Shown here piece by piece: positions 33,017-41,771 of a stretch of 48,991 nucleotides of DNA. The translations under genes were made by a program, and so were the position numbers. How positions within the stretch are numbered: position 1 is the first letter of the stretch; each line of letters begins with the position of its first letter. The DNA is taken from the NCBI GenBank assembly GCA_948794795.1, contig CAQGLR010000027.1, forward strand, positions 1 through 48,991, read 5' to 3'. The DNA comes from an uncultured Lachnospiraceae bacterium. Its GTDB lineage: Bacteria > Bacillota > Clostridia > Lachnospirales > Lachnospiraceae. The notes under the pieces were generated by a model. The model did not search any database. It was not told where the DNA came from and saw only the letters and a program-made list of their open reading frames with translations.

Positions 33017-35851
33017 TCAGCTCTTAGCGATAACTACTTTCTTTCCCTGCCCTTTATTCTTAAACAATTTTGTATATGGCTTAATTTTCACTGGTGGTAC
33101 AGATATCTTACAGTTATTTACACCTTTTAATGCCTTGTTTCCAACAGTCTTAAGTTTAAGTGACCTTACAAGCATCTTACGCAGCTTGCTACAGTGTTTA
33201 AAAGTTGAATTGCCTATTTTTGTAACCTGGCTGTTAATAACAACAAGGCTAAGCTTTACACAATTCTCTAAAGCACTTGCACCAATAACTACTTTTGCAG
33301 CACTTGCACCAAGCATACCTCCCATATCAGGATTATATTCTAAAACAATATCTTTACCACTTTGTCTTATTGAAAGTTTCTTCTTATTATTTTTTATACT
33401 TTTCTTCTTTCCAATTTTAAATTCTTTTAATGCAGTACAATTTTTAAACGCTCCCTTACCAATGTTTGTGACAGTGCCTGGAAGCTTTGCTGACTTAAGC
33501 TTAGTACATCCTTTAAATGCATTTTTACCTACCTTTTTTAATCCTGAAGTAAACTTTACTTTCTTTAAATTTGTGCATCCTTCAAATGCACTATCACCTA
33601 TTGTTTTAACATTATTCCCAATTTGAATCTCTTTAATATCCTTATTACCTTTAAAAGCACCATTATCAATACTTGTCACTGGATAAACCTTCCCATTAAT
33701 AGTTATTTCATCAGGAAGTTTTATTTTACCATCTTTAGGGACATTTATCCTTGATAATGAAACAGAGCCAGAATTTGTATCAATCCTATATTCAAAACCA
33801 TTTATTGTAACCCTGTTATCTATTGTATTATCTATATCTGAAGGCTCTTCTGGCTTTCCAGTTTCTTCTGGTACCTGTGTTGGTACTGTTACTGGTTCCG
33901 TTGTCTGTACAGGTACTACAGTTGGTACAGCTGTCTGTACAGGCTCCTGTGTTGTAACTGGTTTCTGTGTTGGTGCTATTGTTGGTGATGCTGTCTGTAC
34001 TTGTGTTGTACCAGATGGTGTAAACCATGTCCCTGTGCCTGTTGTACCAGATGGTTTAGTAGTTGCCCCAGGTGCTGGAGTTCCTGTATTTCCTGGAGTC
34101 TGTGTACTATCTGTACCAGGATTAGTTCCCGTGCCTCCCTGGTTTTTATTCCATTTAGCATAAAGGATTATATCTGTATCTGCTTTATCATTATCAAAAT
34201 CCCAGATATTAAGACAATCTTCCTCCTTATACCATCCTGCAAATGTATATCCCTCTTTCACAGGGTCAGCAGGTTTACTAATAATTCCATAAACCATATC
34301 TGTTATACTATCTACATTACTTCCGCCATTACTATTAAAAATAATTGTAACAGTTTTTCCTTCTTTTATATTATAATTTGCATATATTCCATCAATTCCA
34401 GCTGGTACAACTGATGGACCACTTTTCATCCTGATATAATATTCCCCTGGCTCCAGACCTGTAATTGTACTATCTGTACACTGGCTGTAAGCATTGTTAT
34501 CACTAGAAAATTCCATTGTATCCTTAAGTCCCGATAATGTACCATCTGTCTTTCCCTTAACGGTTTCATCTGTCTTAGACACACCTGTTACAGAATCAAC
34601 CTTAAGCATCTCATCCTTTGCTATATCTAAATAAGAAGCTCCAACTTCTGTATTTGTATCATCATATACTTTTACACTTATCCTGTTATCTACATCAGTG
34701 CTTAATAAATTATATTCACTATCCTTTACTGCTGGCAATGATGTATTAAGGCTGTTATACCATTCATATGTATAATTTGCATCTGGATAACCATTAGTAT
34801 ATGCTTTTAATGATATTGCACTTCCACTCACTACACCTGCTACCTGCACTTTAACAGCCTCTGTAGCATTAAATGTACGGTACAAAGAACATGTACCATC
34901 AATGGCATCTAAGATTTTTGCTTTTTCACCATTAATATATACATCTGGATTCTGGTTAAAGTAAACTGGTCCAAAATCTTTCATATTAACATATGCTGTA
35001 TACTGTCTGCCATTATTATATCTTCCTGTTACCCTGTTACCTGCTTCATCAAGCCATGTAACAGCTACATCATTAGATGTAGTGCTCTTCCCTTCAGTTT
35101 CAACTCTAAGCACAGCAGAAGTATCTGGCATTGCACCCGCTTTGGGTTCATCAATACCATAAACTTCCATCTTAACCGAAGGAACTACTTCTATATTTAT
35201 GGGTTCTCCAAGTGCTGATGAATAAGTTGGATTGGTTCCGTTATTAATTTTTTCTGCAAATACATACATTTTGTAAAGGCCTGTTTCCATACCACTTGGA
35301 ATACAGAAATCAAAACTTGTTATATTATAATCCGTTATTGTACCAGCTCCATTTCCATAATACATTACTTCATTGTCCTGTGATGTAATTAATATAGAAA
35401 TCTGGCTTGCTCCGTTATAAACTTCTGTTAATTTTTTATGGCTGATTTTAAAAGTATATGGATCAGTGTAACTATCTGCATCTTCATATCCTTGAACAGC
35501 TGTAATTTTACCACCCTCAACACTTGCTTCCATACTATTCTCCCCATAAGACGGGTCTTTCACTGCATACATCCAGTTTGATGCTGCCAAAGAATCCCCT
35601 ACTTTTGTAACAGCTCCCTGCCTGTTAAAACTCTGGGCAGATGATAATACCACATCCTTCTCATCTGTAATATTGGATGGCAGGCTGGTACCAACAAACC
35701 CCATGTTTACATCCTTTATCTTTTTTCCAGACCCGCCTGATGATGTTTCTTCTGCACTTACTGGCATAACTGGTGCAATACTAAGTACAAGCGCTATACT
35801 GACTAGCATTGACACTCCTTTTCTCATCTTTGCTAACACTCCATACTTCAT
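33017..35851 (-). CDS. Secreted BspA-like leucine-rich repeat surface protein
   Basis: 944 aa; AAGGAGG before the ATG. Signal peptide to about residue 34 (cut after VSA). Beta-rich N-terminal 490 residues without a recognised domain, then one InlB/Flg_new repeat (VTIIFNSNGGSNVDSITDMV...GYTFAGWYKEEDC), a Thr/Pro/Gln linker of about 110 residues, and a C-terminal block of BspA-type LRR_5 repeats (GAFKGNKDIKEIQIGNNVKT, AFEGCTNLKKVKF, AFKGCTKLKSAKLPG). Such proteins bind host or bacterial surfaces. No LPxTG, SLH or other wall anchor; the basic end (KNKGQGKKVVIAKS) may attach it by charge. Single-gene unit. Confidence 0.88.
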   Translation of the reverse strand: MKYGVLAKMRKGVSMLVSIALVLSIAPVMPVSAEETSSGGSGKKIKDVNMGFVGTSLPSNITDEKDVVLSSAQSFNRQGAVTKVGDSLAASNWMYAVKDPSYGENSMEASVEGGKITAVQGYEDADSYTDPYTFKISHKKLTEVYNGASQISILITSQDNEVMYYGNGAGTITDYNITSFDFCIPSGMETGLYKMYVFAEKINNGTNPTYSSALGEPINIEVVPSVKMEVYGIDEPKAGAMPDTSAVLRVETEGKSTTSNDVAVTWLDEAGNRVTGRYNNGRQYTAYVNMKDFGPVYFNQNPDVYINGEKAKILDAIDGTCSLYRTFNATEAVKVQVAGVVSGSAISLKAYTNGYPDANYTYEWYNSLNTSLPAVKDSEYNLLSTDVDNRISVKVYDDTNTEVGASYLDIAKDEMLKVDSVTGVSKTDETVKGKTDGTLSGLKDTMEFSSDNNAYSQCTDSTITGLEPGEYYIRMKSGPSVVPAGIDGIYANYNIKEGKTVTIIFNSNGGSNVDSITDMVYGIISKPADPVKEGYTFAGWYKEEDCLNIWDFDNDKADTDIILYAKWNKNQGGTGTNPGTDSTQTPGNTGTPAPGATTKPSGTTGTGTWFTPSGTTQVQTASPTIAPTQKPVTTQEPVQTAVPTVVPVQTTEPVTVPTQVPEETGKPEEPSDIDNTIDNRVTINGFEYRIDTNSGSVSLSRINVPKDGKIKLPDEITINGKVYPVTSIDNGAFKGNKDIKEIQIGNNVKTIGDSAFEGCTNLKKVKFTSGLKKVGKNAFKGCTKLKSAKLPGTVTNIGKGAFKNCTALKEFKIGKKKSIKNNKKKLSIRQSGKDIVLEYNPDMGGMLGASAAKVVIGASALENCVKLSLVVINSQVTKIGNSTFKHCSKLRKMLVRSLKLKTVGNKALKGVNNCKISVPPVKIKPYTKLFKNKGQGKKVVIAKS

Positions 35852-36015
35852 AGCAATACCTCCTTAATAATAACAAAACTGGCCTTATACATTTTACATC
35901 CATACAGTAATGGAGCCATAATTATCCTATATAATATATTACTAGAAATATCCAGAAAAGAAAAGCCTAAATTTCAATTTATCAGGTATCTTTTAATTGC
36001 AGGTTATGGACATAT

Positions 36016-36049
36016 AAAAAGGCAGGCTTTGTTAAAAACCCGCCCTTTT
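36016..36049 (-). terminator. Terminator of the ECF sigma operon
   Basis: Directly after the stop codon at 36050: AAAAGGGCGGG...GCCTGCCTTTTTAT forms an imperfect GC-containing stem followed by T residues in minus-strand sense. Confidence 0.65.
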
Positions 36050-36355
36050 TTATATCCTAAACCAGTACCTGTCTGGAAAGTGCTGGTACATCCAGTCAAA
36101 CCCAGCCATACACAGTGCAAACACTACAAGCATCATTACAATTATAATTGCTGCAAAATCATACTTATATTGGAGCTGTTTCTGGTGCAATGCATAATAA
36201 AGGACTTCCCCTCCAAGCAATATAAGTATCACTGGCCATAACTCAAATATAAAATAATATTCCATTCCTTTAAAAAACATATGCAATAAAAACAATACTC
36301 CAAAAACCAGCAGCACCACTCCTAAAGTAAAAGTACCTACCCGTCTTTCCCTCAT
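36050..36355 (-). CDS. LiaF-like/DUF5668 membrane protein
   Basis: 101 aa from the ATG at 36355 (GGAGGGG 6 nt upstream), which avoids the overlap with the upstream gene implied by the 28-codon longer frame. Four hydrophobic segments; the pattern GVVLLVFGVLFLL...ELWPVILILLGGEVLYY is that of LiaI/LiaF-type transmembrane domains found in envelope-stress modules. Last gene of the ECF sigma operon. Confidence 0.75.
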   Translation of the reverse strand: MRERRVGTFTLGVVLLVFGVLFLLHMFFKGMEYYFIFELWPVILILLGGEVLYYALHQKQLQYKYDFAAIIIVMMLVVFALCMAGFDWMYQHFPDRYWFRI

Positions 36356-36392
36356 CTTACCCCTCCGTTCCAAAACATTAATATCCTGAATT

Positions 36393-36944
36393 CTATAAAA
36401 TATCCTTGTCTGTCTTAGAATATTCATCATCATTATCAAGCTGGATTTTCTTACCTTTTATAAGATATAACCCTGCTAATATTATTATTGCTGCAAATAC
36501 AAACCTTGGAAAATAATCAAAAATTATCTCTGTAACCCACCAGTCATATTCAAGCCCAAAAATAATCCTGAACATATAAAATACATTCTCAAGTAATATA
36601 TAACATCCAGCCATTATTAATACTACTGCTGCAGGTACACGGAATTTGCTTTTTGAAATTTTAAATGTTGTACTGCTATCTGTAAACAGAAAGGCATCTT
36701 CCAGTTTACTAAAGTCTTCATCAGAAAGGTCATTAGTATTTAGTGAATCAAAAAATGCATAAAACCATATAACAGGAAGACCAAACAAAAGCCAGTCAAT
36801 ATTTATTATATTTGCTAAAAATATTTCTGCAAAAAACAGTGCCATAAGGCTGGTACCACGTTTTAAAAAACCTTGGTACATCTGTCCTGCACCTGGCATA
36901 AATGATATAACAAAATTCCAGAACTTACTTTTTTTATGTGCCAT
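36393..36944 (-). CDS. Conserved membrane protein of the ECF operon
   Basis: 183 aa from the ATG at 36944 (GAGG 6 nt upstream). Starts with FWNFVISFMPGAGQMYQGFLKRG, a pattern also seen in TM2-like small membrane proteins, followed by about five membrane helices and an acidic loop (DLSDEDFSKLEDAF). Lies between the anti-sigma gene and the LiaF-like gene with short gaps. Function unknown; probably part of the membrane response controlled by the sigma factor. Confidence 0.75.
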   Translation of the reverse strand: MAHKKSKFWNFVISFMPGAGQMYQGFLKRGTSLMALFFAEIFLANIINIDWLLFGLPVIWFYAFFDSLNTNDLSDEDFSKLEDAFLFTDSSTTFKISKSKFRVPAAVVLIMAGCYILLENVFYMFRIIFGLEYDWWVTEIIFDYFPRFVFAAIIILAGLYLIKGKKIQLDNDDEYSKTDKDIL

Positions 36945-36968
36945 AATATACCTCATTTCTTTAATAAT

Positions 36969-37457
36969 TTATTTAATATTATCTAAGTTTAACGTTTCAG
37001 ATAAATTCTGTGATATTTTAACTGATGCATCCCTGAACAAATCTAATATAGCTGAACTATTTTTTCTGTTTTCTTCTGATATTTCTTTTGTCAGTGAAAA
37101 ACTTCTGTCCTTATAACTTCCATCCTCCTTTCCTGGAAATACTGGCGTCATAACCATCATTACTGCTATGCTGGCAGCAAAAATTACTTTTGCTGTATAA
37201 ATCCAGAACTCTTTCTGGATTTTCTTTATACCAGCAGACATTATTTTTCTTGATGGTACAGCAGCATAAACTGTCTTTTCAAGTATGCTGTCCTTTAAAC
37301 CAGGAGGAGTAAACATAAGCTCCTTCTTCTGCATCGCAGAAGCAAGCTTTCCTGCACAAAAGCTGCATCCAGATATATGTTCTAATATTTTTAACTGCTC
37401 TGCCTTTGGCATTTTATCTGTTATATAATTATTTAACTGCTCTTCTGTTACATGCAT
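36969..37457 (-). CDS. Zinc-finger anti-sigma factor
   Basis: 162 aa. N-terminal zf-HC2 motif H27-x3-C31-x2-C34 (HISGCSFC), one membrane helix at about 89-108 (KVIFAASIAVMMVMTPVF), short extracellular tail. It should hold the ECF sigma factor at the membrane and release it on a signal. Its ATG overlaps the sigma stop by 1 nt (TAATG). Confidence 0.88.
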   Translation of the reverse strand: MHVTEEQLNNYITDKMPKAEQLKILEHISGCSFCAGKLASAMQKKELMFTPPGLKDSILEKTVYAAVPSRKIMSAGIKKIQKEFWIYTAKVIFAASIAVMMVMTPVFPGKEDGSYKDRSFSLTKEISEENRKNSSAILDLFRDASVKISQNLSETLNLDNIK

Positions 37458-37987
37458 TAAATTATATCCTCCTTCCTTATCTTTTTCCTAAGAAGTTCCT
37501 TTGCCCTGCGTATCTGTGTCTGTACTGTCTTTAGCTTTTTCCCTGTAACGCCTGCAATTTGTGCTGCTGTCATGCCATTACAATAATAATTCTGGGCGAC
37601 CTCATTATATGGAGATTTAAGTGTATTACATGCTCTTAATAACTCATATCTTGTTTCCTCCTGTAAAATACTGTCTTCTGGCGGTGGTGCACATGATAAG
37701 TTTTGTGCAAGGACACTATCTTCTGACGGGACTGCCCGCCTGTCTGCCCGTTTCAGGTAATCAAGGCATTTATTAACTGCAACTCTTGTGACAAAGCCTC
37801 CTGGATTATCACCATCAAAACTTTCTAATGATTTATATATAGAAAGAAATGTTTCTTGTGTCATATCTTCTGCGTCAAAATAATTACCAGTCATTTTATA
37901 ACAGACAGAAAAAGCCAGTTTCTCATATTTTTCAAGTATATCTATAAATTCCCTGTCCTTATCTGCCATTCTTTCTATCAAAACCAT
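37457..37987 (-). CDS. ECF-type RNA polymerase sigma factor
   Basis: 176 aa from the ATG at 37987, preceded by AGAGGTGA at rather short spacing; a TTG two codons on and an ATG at 37969 are alternatives. Sigma-70 region 2 (YEKLAFSVCYKMTGNYFDAE then DMTQETFLSIYKSL) and region 4 (SPYNEVAQNYYCNGMTAAQI, VQTQIRRAKELLRKK), separated by the usual linker. Followed by its anti-sigma factor and two membrane proteins, so an envelope-stress function and autoregulation are likely. Confidence 0.92.
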   Translation of the reverse strand: MVLIERMADKDREFIDILEKYEKLAFSVCYKMTGNYFDAEDMTQETFLSIYKSLESFDGDNPGGFVTRVAVNKCLDYLKRADRRAVPSEDSVLAQNLSCAPPPEDSILQEETRYELLRACNTLKSPYNEVAQNYYCNGMTAAQIAGVTGKKLKTVQTQIRRAKELLRKKIRKEDII

Positions 37988-38139
37988 TTCACCTCTCTTA
38001 GGAACTATACCTTTTAACCTTTTGCATCCTTCTATTATATATAACGGGACAGAAAACAAAAAGTCTTCAAAACTTTAAACTTTTTTCTAAAAAATTTTTA
38101 GAAAATTATTTAAAGCCTTAAAGACATGTTTTTCTGTAA

Positions 38140-39180
38140 TTATTTGTATGTTTTTACAAGCCATTTACCTTGCTCTGATAAATCAGATGTCTTAAAGCCA
38201 GAGGTTTTTGTACATGACGGAGCCAGAAGGGATGCACTTTCTGCCTTATTTGAAAGACTCCAGCATACATAACTCATTTTATAATTATCCATAAGTTTAA
38301 TCCATTTACCAGCACTGTCAAAATTATAAGAACCATTGCCACTTGCTTCACATGTACCAAACTCTGTACATATTACTGGAAGACCATTGTCCAGTGCGGT
38401 CTTAAGTTTCTCACGGTAGCTGTCCTGGTGTGTTGCAGCATAAAAATGTATTGTATACATTATATTAGAAAAACCTTTCAAAGGGCTTTTTGATGCTATA
38501 TCAACATCCTGTGACCATGTTGGTGTACCTGTTATTATAATTGCTTTTTTATCATTTTTACGTATTGCCTTAATTACCTTTTTGGCATACTTCTTAATAT
38601 CATTCCATGTAACTGGCCCGTTTGGTTCATTACATATCTCATAGAGCACATTACTATAAGAGCTGTATTTTTTACTAATTTTTTTAAAAAATGCAACTGC
38701 CTCTTTCTGGTGTTTCTGTGGATTCTGGTCATTAAGTACATGCCAGTCAATTATTACATACATACCAAGTTCTGTTGCTGCTTTTACCCCTGTGTCTATT
38801 GTATCTAAAAGCTTCTTCCTGCTTTCATCATCTGTAACACAATAACCATTATATTCTTCTGTATACATGGCAAGACGCACTGTGTTGACACCCCATTTAT
38901 AACGGATTGTCTTAAAAGTTTCATATGTTACATATGGATATCCTACATCCCAGTTAATTCCATGTGTACTTACACCTTTAAGCTGTACAGGCTTGCCATT
39001 TTTATCAACAAGCTGTGTTCCTTTAACTGAAAGCCTGCCATGTGTAGAAGCAAACGAAGCAGCTTCTGCTTTGCAGTTATATGTTGGTATAACAGGACAT
39101 ACAATATTTAATAATAAAATTACTGCCATTATATATAGTATGCCCACATGCTTTTTACTAAAATACTTATGTAGCTGCAT
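38140..39180 (-). CDS. Secreted GH5 endoglucanase (cellulase)
   Basis: 346 aa. Signal peptide at about 1-40 (VGILYIMAVILLLNIVCPVI). A single GH5 catalytic domain: GKPVQLKGVSTHGINW at the N-terminus, YVIIDWHVLND, acid/base Glu in YEICNEPNG (about 184) and nucleophile Glu in ICTEFGTC (about 275). The pattern fits subfamily GH5_2, beta-1,4-glucanases. No carbohydrate-binding module, dockerin or wall anchor, so it is probably a freely secreted enzyme. Single-gene unit between the amino-acid ABC genes and the ECF operon. Confidence 0.92.
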   Translation of the reverse strand: MQLHKYFSKKHVGILYIMAVILLLNIVCPVIPTYNCKAEAASFASTHGRLSVKGTQLVDKNGKPVQLKGVSTHGINWDVGYPYVTYETFKTIRYKWGVNTVRLAMYTEEYNGYCVTDDESRKKLLDTIDTGVKAATELGMYVIIDWHVLNDQNPQKHQKEAVAFFKKISKKYSSYSNVLYEICNEPNGPVTWNDIKKYAKKVIKAIRKNDKKAIIITGTPTWSQDVDIASKSPLKGFSNIMYTIHFYAATHQDSYREKLKTALDNGLPVICTEFGTCEASGNGSYNFDSAGKWIKLMDNYKMSYVCWSLSNKAESASLLAPSCTKTSGFKTSDLSEQGKWLVKTYK

Positions 39181-39195
39181 AAAAAACCTCCAGTC

Positions 39196-39918
39196 CTATA
39201 ATACTTTGCTTAAAAATTCTTTTAACCTGTCATTCCCAGGGTCTTCAAAAATCTTTTCAGGAGTTCCCGCTTCTGCAATAACACCATTATTCATAAAAAG
39301 CACCCTGTCTGATATTTCTCTTGCAAATCCCATTTCATGTGTAACTATCATCATTGTCATTCCACTTTCTGCAAGGCTTTTAATAACCTCCAGCACTTCT
39401 CCAACCATTTCAGGGTCAAGTGCAGATGTAGGTTCATCAAAAAGCATAACCTCTGGCTCCATAGCCATTGCACGTACTATTGCAAGCCTTTGCTTCTGTC
39501 CTCCTGAAAGTTTTACAGGCTTCACATCCGCCTTATCTTTAAGCCCGACCCTGTCCAGAAGCTCCATAGCTTTTTTATGTGCTGTATCTTTATCCATTTT
39601 TTTTAGAAGGACTGGTGCCATTGTAATATTATTCTCAACTGTCATATTAGGAAATACGTTAAAATGCTGGAATACCATACCCATCTTCTGGCGGTGTATA
39701 TTTATATTCACACCTTTAGCTGTAATATCTTCACCTTTGAAAAGAATACGTCCTGATGAAGGTATTTCAAGCAGGTTCATACATCTTAAAAGAGTTGACT
39801 TTCCTGAACCTGATGGCCCTATAAGGCTTACTATTTCGTTCTGGTCTACTTGCTGTGTAACATCTTTAAGCACCTCCAGGCTGCCAAATTTCTTTGAAAT
39901 ATGTTCAAATTTAATCAT
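39196..39918 (-). CDS. Polar amino-acid ABC transporter ATPase
   Basis: 240 aa, GlnQ/HisP-like: Walker A GPSGSGKST, Q-loop MVFQHFNVF, signature LSGGQKQRL, Walker B VMLFDEPTSALDP, H-loop VTHEMGFAR. Start overlaps the permease stop by 1 nt (TAATG). Last gene of the uptake operon with permease and binding protein. Confidence 0.94.
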   Translation of the reverse strand: MIKFEHISKKFGSLEVLKDVTQQVDQNEIVSLIGPSGSGKSTLLRCMNLLEIPSSGRILFKGEDITAKGVNINIHRQKMGMVFQHFNVFPNMTVENNITMAPVLLKKMDKDTAHKKAMELLDRVGLKDKADVKPVKLSGGQKQRLAIVRAMAMEPEVMLFDEPTSALDPEMVGEVLEVIKSLAESGMTMMIVTHEMGFAREISDRVLFMNNGVIAEAGTPEKIFEDPGNDRLKEFLSKVL

Positions 39919-40571
39919 TATGCACGCAGCCTCCTTTCTAAAATTGCTACAAGCTTACTAAGTGTAAATGATAACCCAAAGTATATTACACCAACTACAA
40001 ATAAAGGTTCAAGTGTTAAGAATGTTGCTCCGTTAATTGTACGGTATGTAGTCATAAGGTCGCCTACAAAGAATGTAGATGCAAGAGATGTTTCTTTAAT
40101 ATCTGTAACAAATTCATTGGCAAGGGCAGGAAGTATATTTCTCATAGCCTGTGGAAGCACAACCATGCGCAATGTCTGTACATGGTTCAGTCCAAGGCTT
40201 CTTGCCGCTTCTGTCTGCCCATGGTCAACTGACTGTATTCCTGAACGTATAATTTCTGATATATAAGCAGTTGTATTTAATACAAGCCCGACTGATACAG
40301 CAGAAAATGCAGATAAATTAATGCCAATCTCTGGAAGCAGGAACATAAATATATACAACTGTAATAAAAGTGGTGTATTACGGAATAATTCTATATATGC
40401 TGTCCCAAAGAATGATACCACCTTCTGGCTGCTCATCTTCATAAGTGCAACAAGAGTACCAAGTATTGTACCACAAGTTACTGCTATGGCAGCAAGCAGC
40501 AAGGTATATCCTATGCCTTGTATAAACAGCCCGCTGTAATTATTCACCACCCGTAGTATGTTTTCAGACAT
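39918..40571 (-). CDS. Polar amino-acid ABC transporter permease
   Basis: 217 aa from the ATG at 40571 (GGAGG 5 nt upstream). HisM/GlnP-type: five helices, EAA loop EAARSLGLNHVQTLRMVVLP, and LFRNTPLLLQLYIF. The hairpin repeat at 40592-40851 lies directly upstream, between it and the binding-protein gene, so its ribosome binding site is only about 10 bp from the repeat end. Confidence 0.94.
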   Translation of the reverse strand: MSENILRVVNNYSGLFIQGIGYTLLLAAIAVTCGTILGTLVALMKMSSQKVVSFFGTAYIELFRNTPLLLQLYIFMFLLPEIGINLSAFSAVSVGLVLNTTAYISEIIRSGIQSVDHGQTEAARSLGLNHVQTLRMVVLPQAMRNILPALANEFVTDIKETSLASTFFVGDLMTTYRTINGATFLTLEPLFVVGVIYFGLSFTLSKLVAILERRLRA

Positions 40572-40591
40572 TATAACCTCCAATTATTCAC

Positions 40592-40851
40592 TAGGGCGTG
40601 TTTGAAAAATAAAAAGTGCACAAATTATGTGGCTCTGGCAATTCCAAAATTTTACCACCGGCAGCCGCTTACGCTTGGATGGGATGCGCAGTGGTGCATA
40701 AAGCCCCAATGTTTCTGCGAAACATTTAAGACGTGGCTTAAGCACCAGCGCCCCCAAACAGCTGCCTTTTGGTAAAACATTTGGAACTTGCCAGAGTAAT
40801 ATAATCTTTGTGCAGTTTGATGGTTTAAAAGCAATTTTCAAACATGCCCTA
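40592..40851. repeat. Complete hairpin element (MITE-like), 260 bp with flanking TA
   Basis: Ends are inverted repeats: GGGCGTGTTTGAAAA... and ...TTTTCAAACATGCCC, each flanked by TA, which fits insertion at TA as for IS630/mariner-type elements. The arms stay complementary inwards (AATTATGTGGCTCTGGCAA/TTCCAGAGTAATAT types) to a central double hairpin with GTGCATAAAGCC and GGCTTAAGCACCAGCGC. No transposase. An 86-codon frame across it is a by-product. Inserted 3 bp after the binding-protein stop codon and 20 bp before the permease start, inside the operon. Confidence 0.88.
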
Positions 40852-40854
40852 ATA

Positions 40855-41679
40855 TTACTCTCCTATAGTTGCTAAAAGTTCCTGTGCTTCTACAAGCCAG
40901 CTATCATACATTTTACCATCATTAATTTCCTTGATTATTTCATTCATTTTGTCCCTGAGTTCTGTTTCACCTTTTCCTACTGCTACTACAAGCTCTGCCT
41001 CATCATAAATAAATACAGGCTCTGCTACAGCCAGTGAATCATCACTTGCAACAATAGAATCTGCTACTACTTTCTGGAGCACAACTCCTGCTGCCTTCTT
41101 AGATTTAACCATCTGGATTCCGTCTGTAACTTTACTAATAAGCTGTTTCTTAGAATCTTTAAGATACTGGTCAGCAATTGTTGCCTGTGCTGAACCATTC
41201 TGCGCTGTAATTATTTCACCATTAAAGTTTTCTGCTGTCTTATACTTATCTACATCTTCTTTATTAACTACTACAACCTGCTCTGAATCATCAAAATACG
41301 CATCTGTAAAGTCTACAGACTCCTTTCTTTCCTCTGATGGATAATATGCATTAATTGAACAGTCTACTTTGCCCTGTGTAACACCAGCAAGACATGTATC
41401 AAAATCCATTGCAGATATTTCCATTTTAACACCAATTTTTTCTGCAATATATTTAATCATCTGCACATCTGCGCCCACATAAGTATCTTGTCCGCTCTTT
41501 GAAGGGTCTTCAAATTCATAAGGTGCAAAATCAGGTGAAACTGCAACTTTAAGCACTCCTGCTTCTTTAACCCTTTCAAGTGCATTACTCTTTTCTTTGC
41601 TGTCTTTGCCACATCCCGCAAGACAAAATACCATTGATGCACATAATATAACACTTAATATTTTTTTCAATTTCATCAT
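40855..41679 (-). CDS. Amino-acid ABC transporter substrate-binding lipoprotein
   Basis: 274 aa. Lipoprotein signal with LAGC, lipid-attached Cys23. SBP_bac_3 fold: LKVAVSPDFAPYEFEDP, GADVQMIKYIAEKIGVKME, CSINAYYPSEERKESVDFTD, ITAQNGSAQATIADQYL. Binds a polar amino acid outside the cell and delivers it to the permease/ATPase encoded next. GGAGG 5 nt before the first ATG. A hairpin at the start of the predicted transcript may control expression. Confidence 0.93.
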   Translation of the reverse strand: MMKLKKILSVILCASMVFCLAGCGKDSKEKSNALERVKEAGVLKVAVSPDFAPYEFEDPSKSGQDTYVGADVQMIKYIAEKIGVKMEISAMDFDTCLAGVTQGKVDCSINAYYPSEERKESVDFTDAYFDDSEQVVVVNKEDVDKYKTAENFNGEIITAQNGSAQATIADQYLKDSKKQLISKVTDGIQMVKSKKAAGVVLQKVVADSIVASDDSLAVAEPVFIYDEAELVVAVGKGETELRDKMNEIIKEINDGKMYDSWLVEAQELLATIGE

Positions 41680-41724
41680 AATATCCTCCTGTTTTTCAAT
41701 TAATTACCGTATCTTGTACATAGA

Positions 41725-41762
41725 AAAAGCAGACACTGCTGGTTGTCTACATGTCTGCTTTT
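41725..41762 (-). promoter_or_regulatory. Terminator-like hairpin in leader of amino-acid uptake operon
   Basis: Perfect 11-bp stem AAAAGCAGACA/TGTCTGCTTTT with a 16-nt loop, followed by TTTTTC in minus-strand sense, 46 nt before the binding-protein ATG. It either ends transcripts of the M20 peptidase gene or attenuates the uptake operon; the space left to the ATG shows no promoter, favouring a role inside the leader. Confidence 0.6.
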
Positions 41763-41771
41763 AACTTTATG

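Noticed and set aside
33860..34130. Short degenerate repeats suggesting a CRISPR-like or tandem array
   Set aside because: The repeats are codon-level Thr/Pro/Val/Gln repeats of a protein linker, with no regular repeat-spacer structure.
33828..34414. Thr/Ser- or Cys-rich frames on both strands
   Set aside because: Shadows of the repetitive Thr/Pro linker of the surface protein in other frames.
38085..38106. AT-only palindrome TTCTAAAAAATTTTTAGAA as a strong terminator of the cellulase gene
   Set aside because: A stem made only of A-T pairs without a clear loop is weak; termination there is uncertain, so I do not list it.
40584..40841. 85-codon frame inside the complete hairpin element
   Set aside because: It shares words with the frame in copy A2 (for example VKFWNCQ), but that is expected from shared DNA; the hairpin layout and lack of a ribosome binding site argue against a gene.
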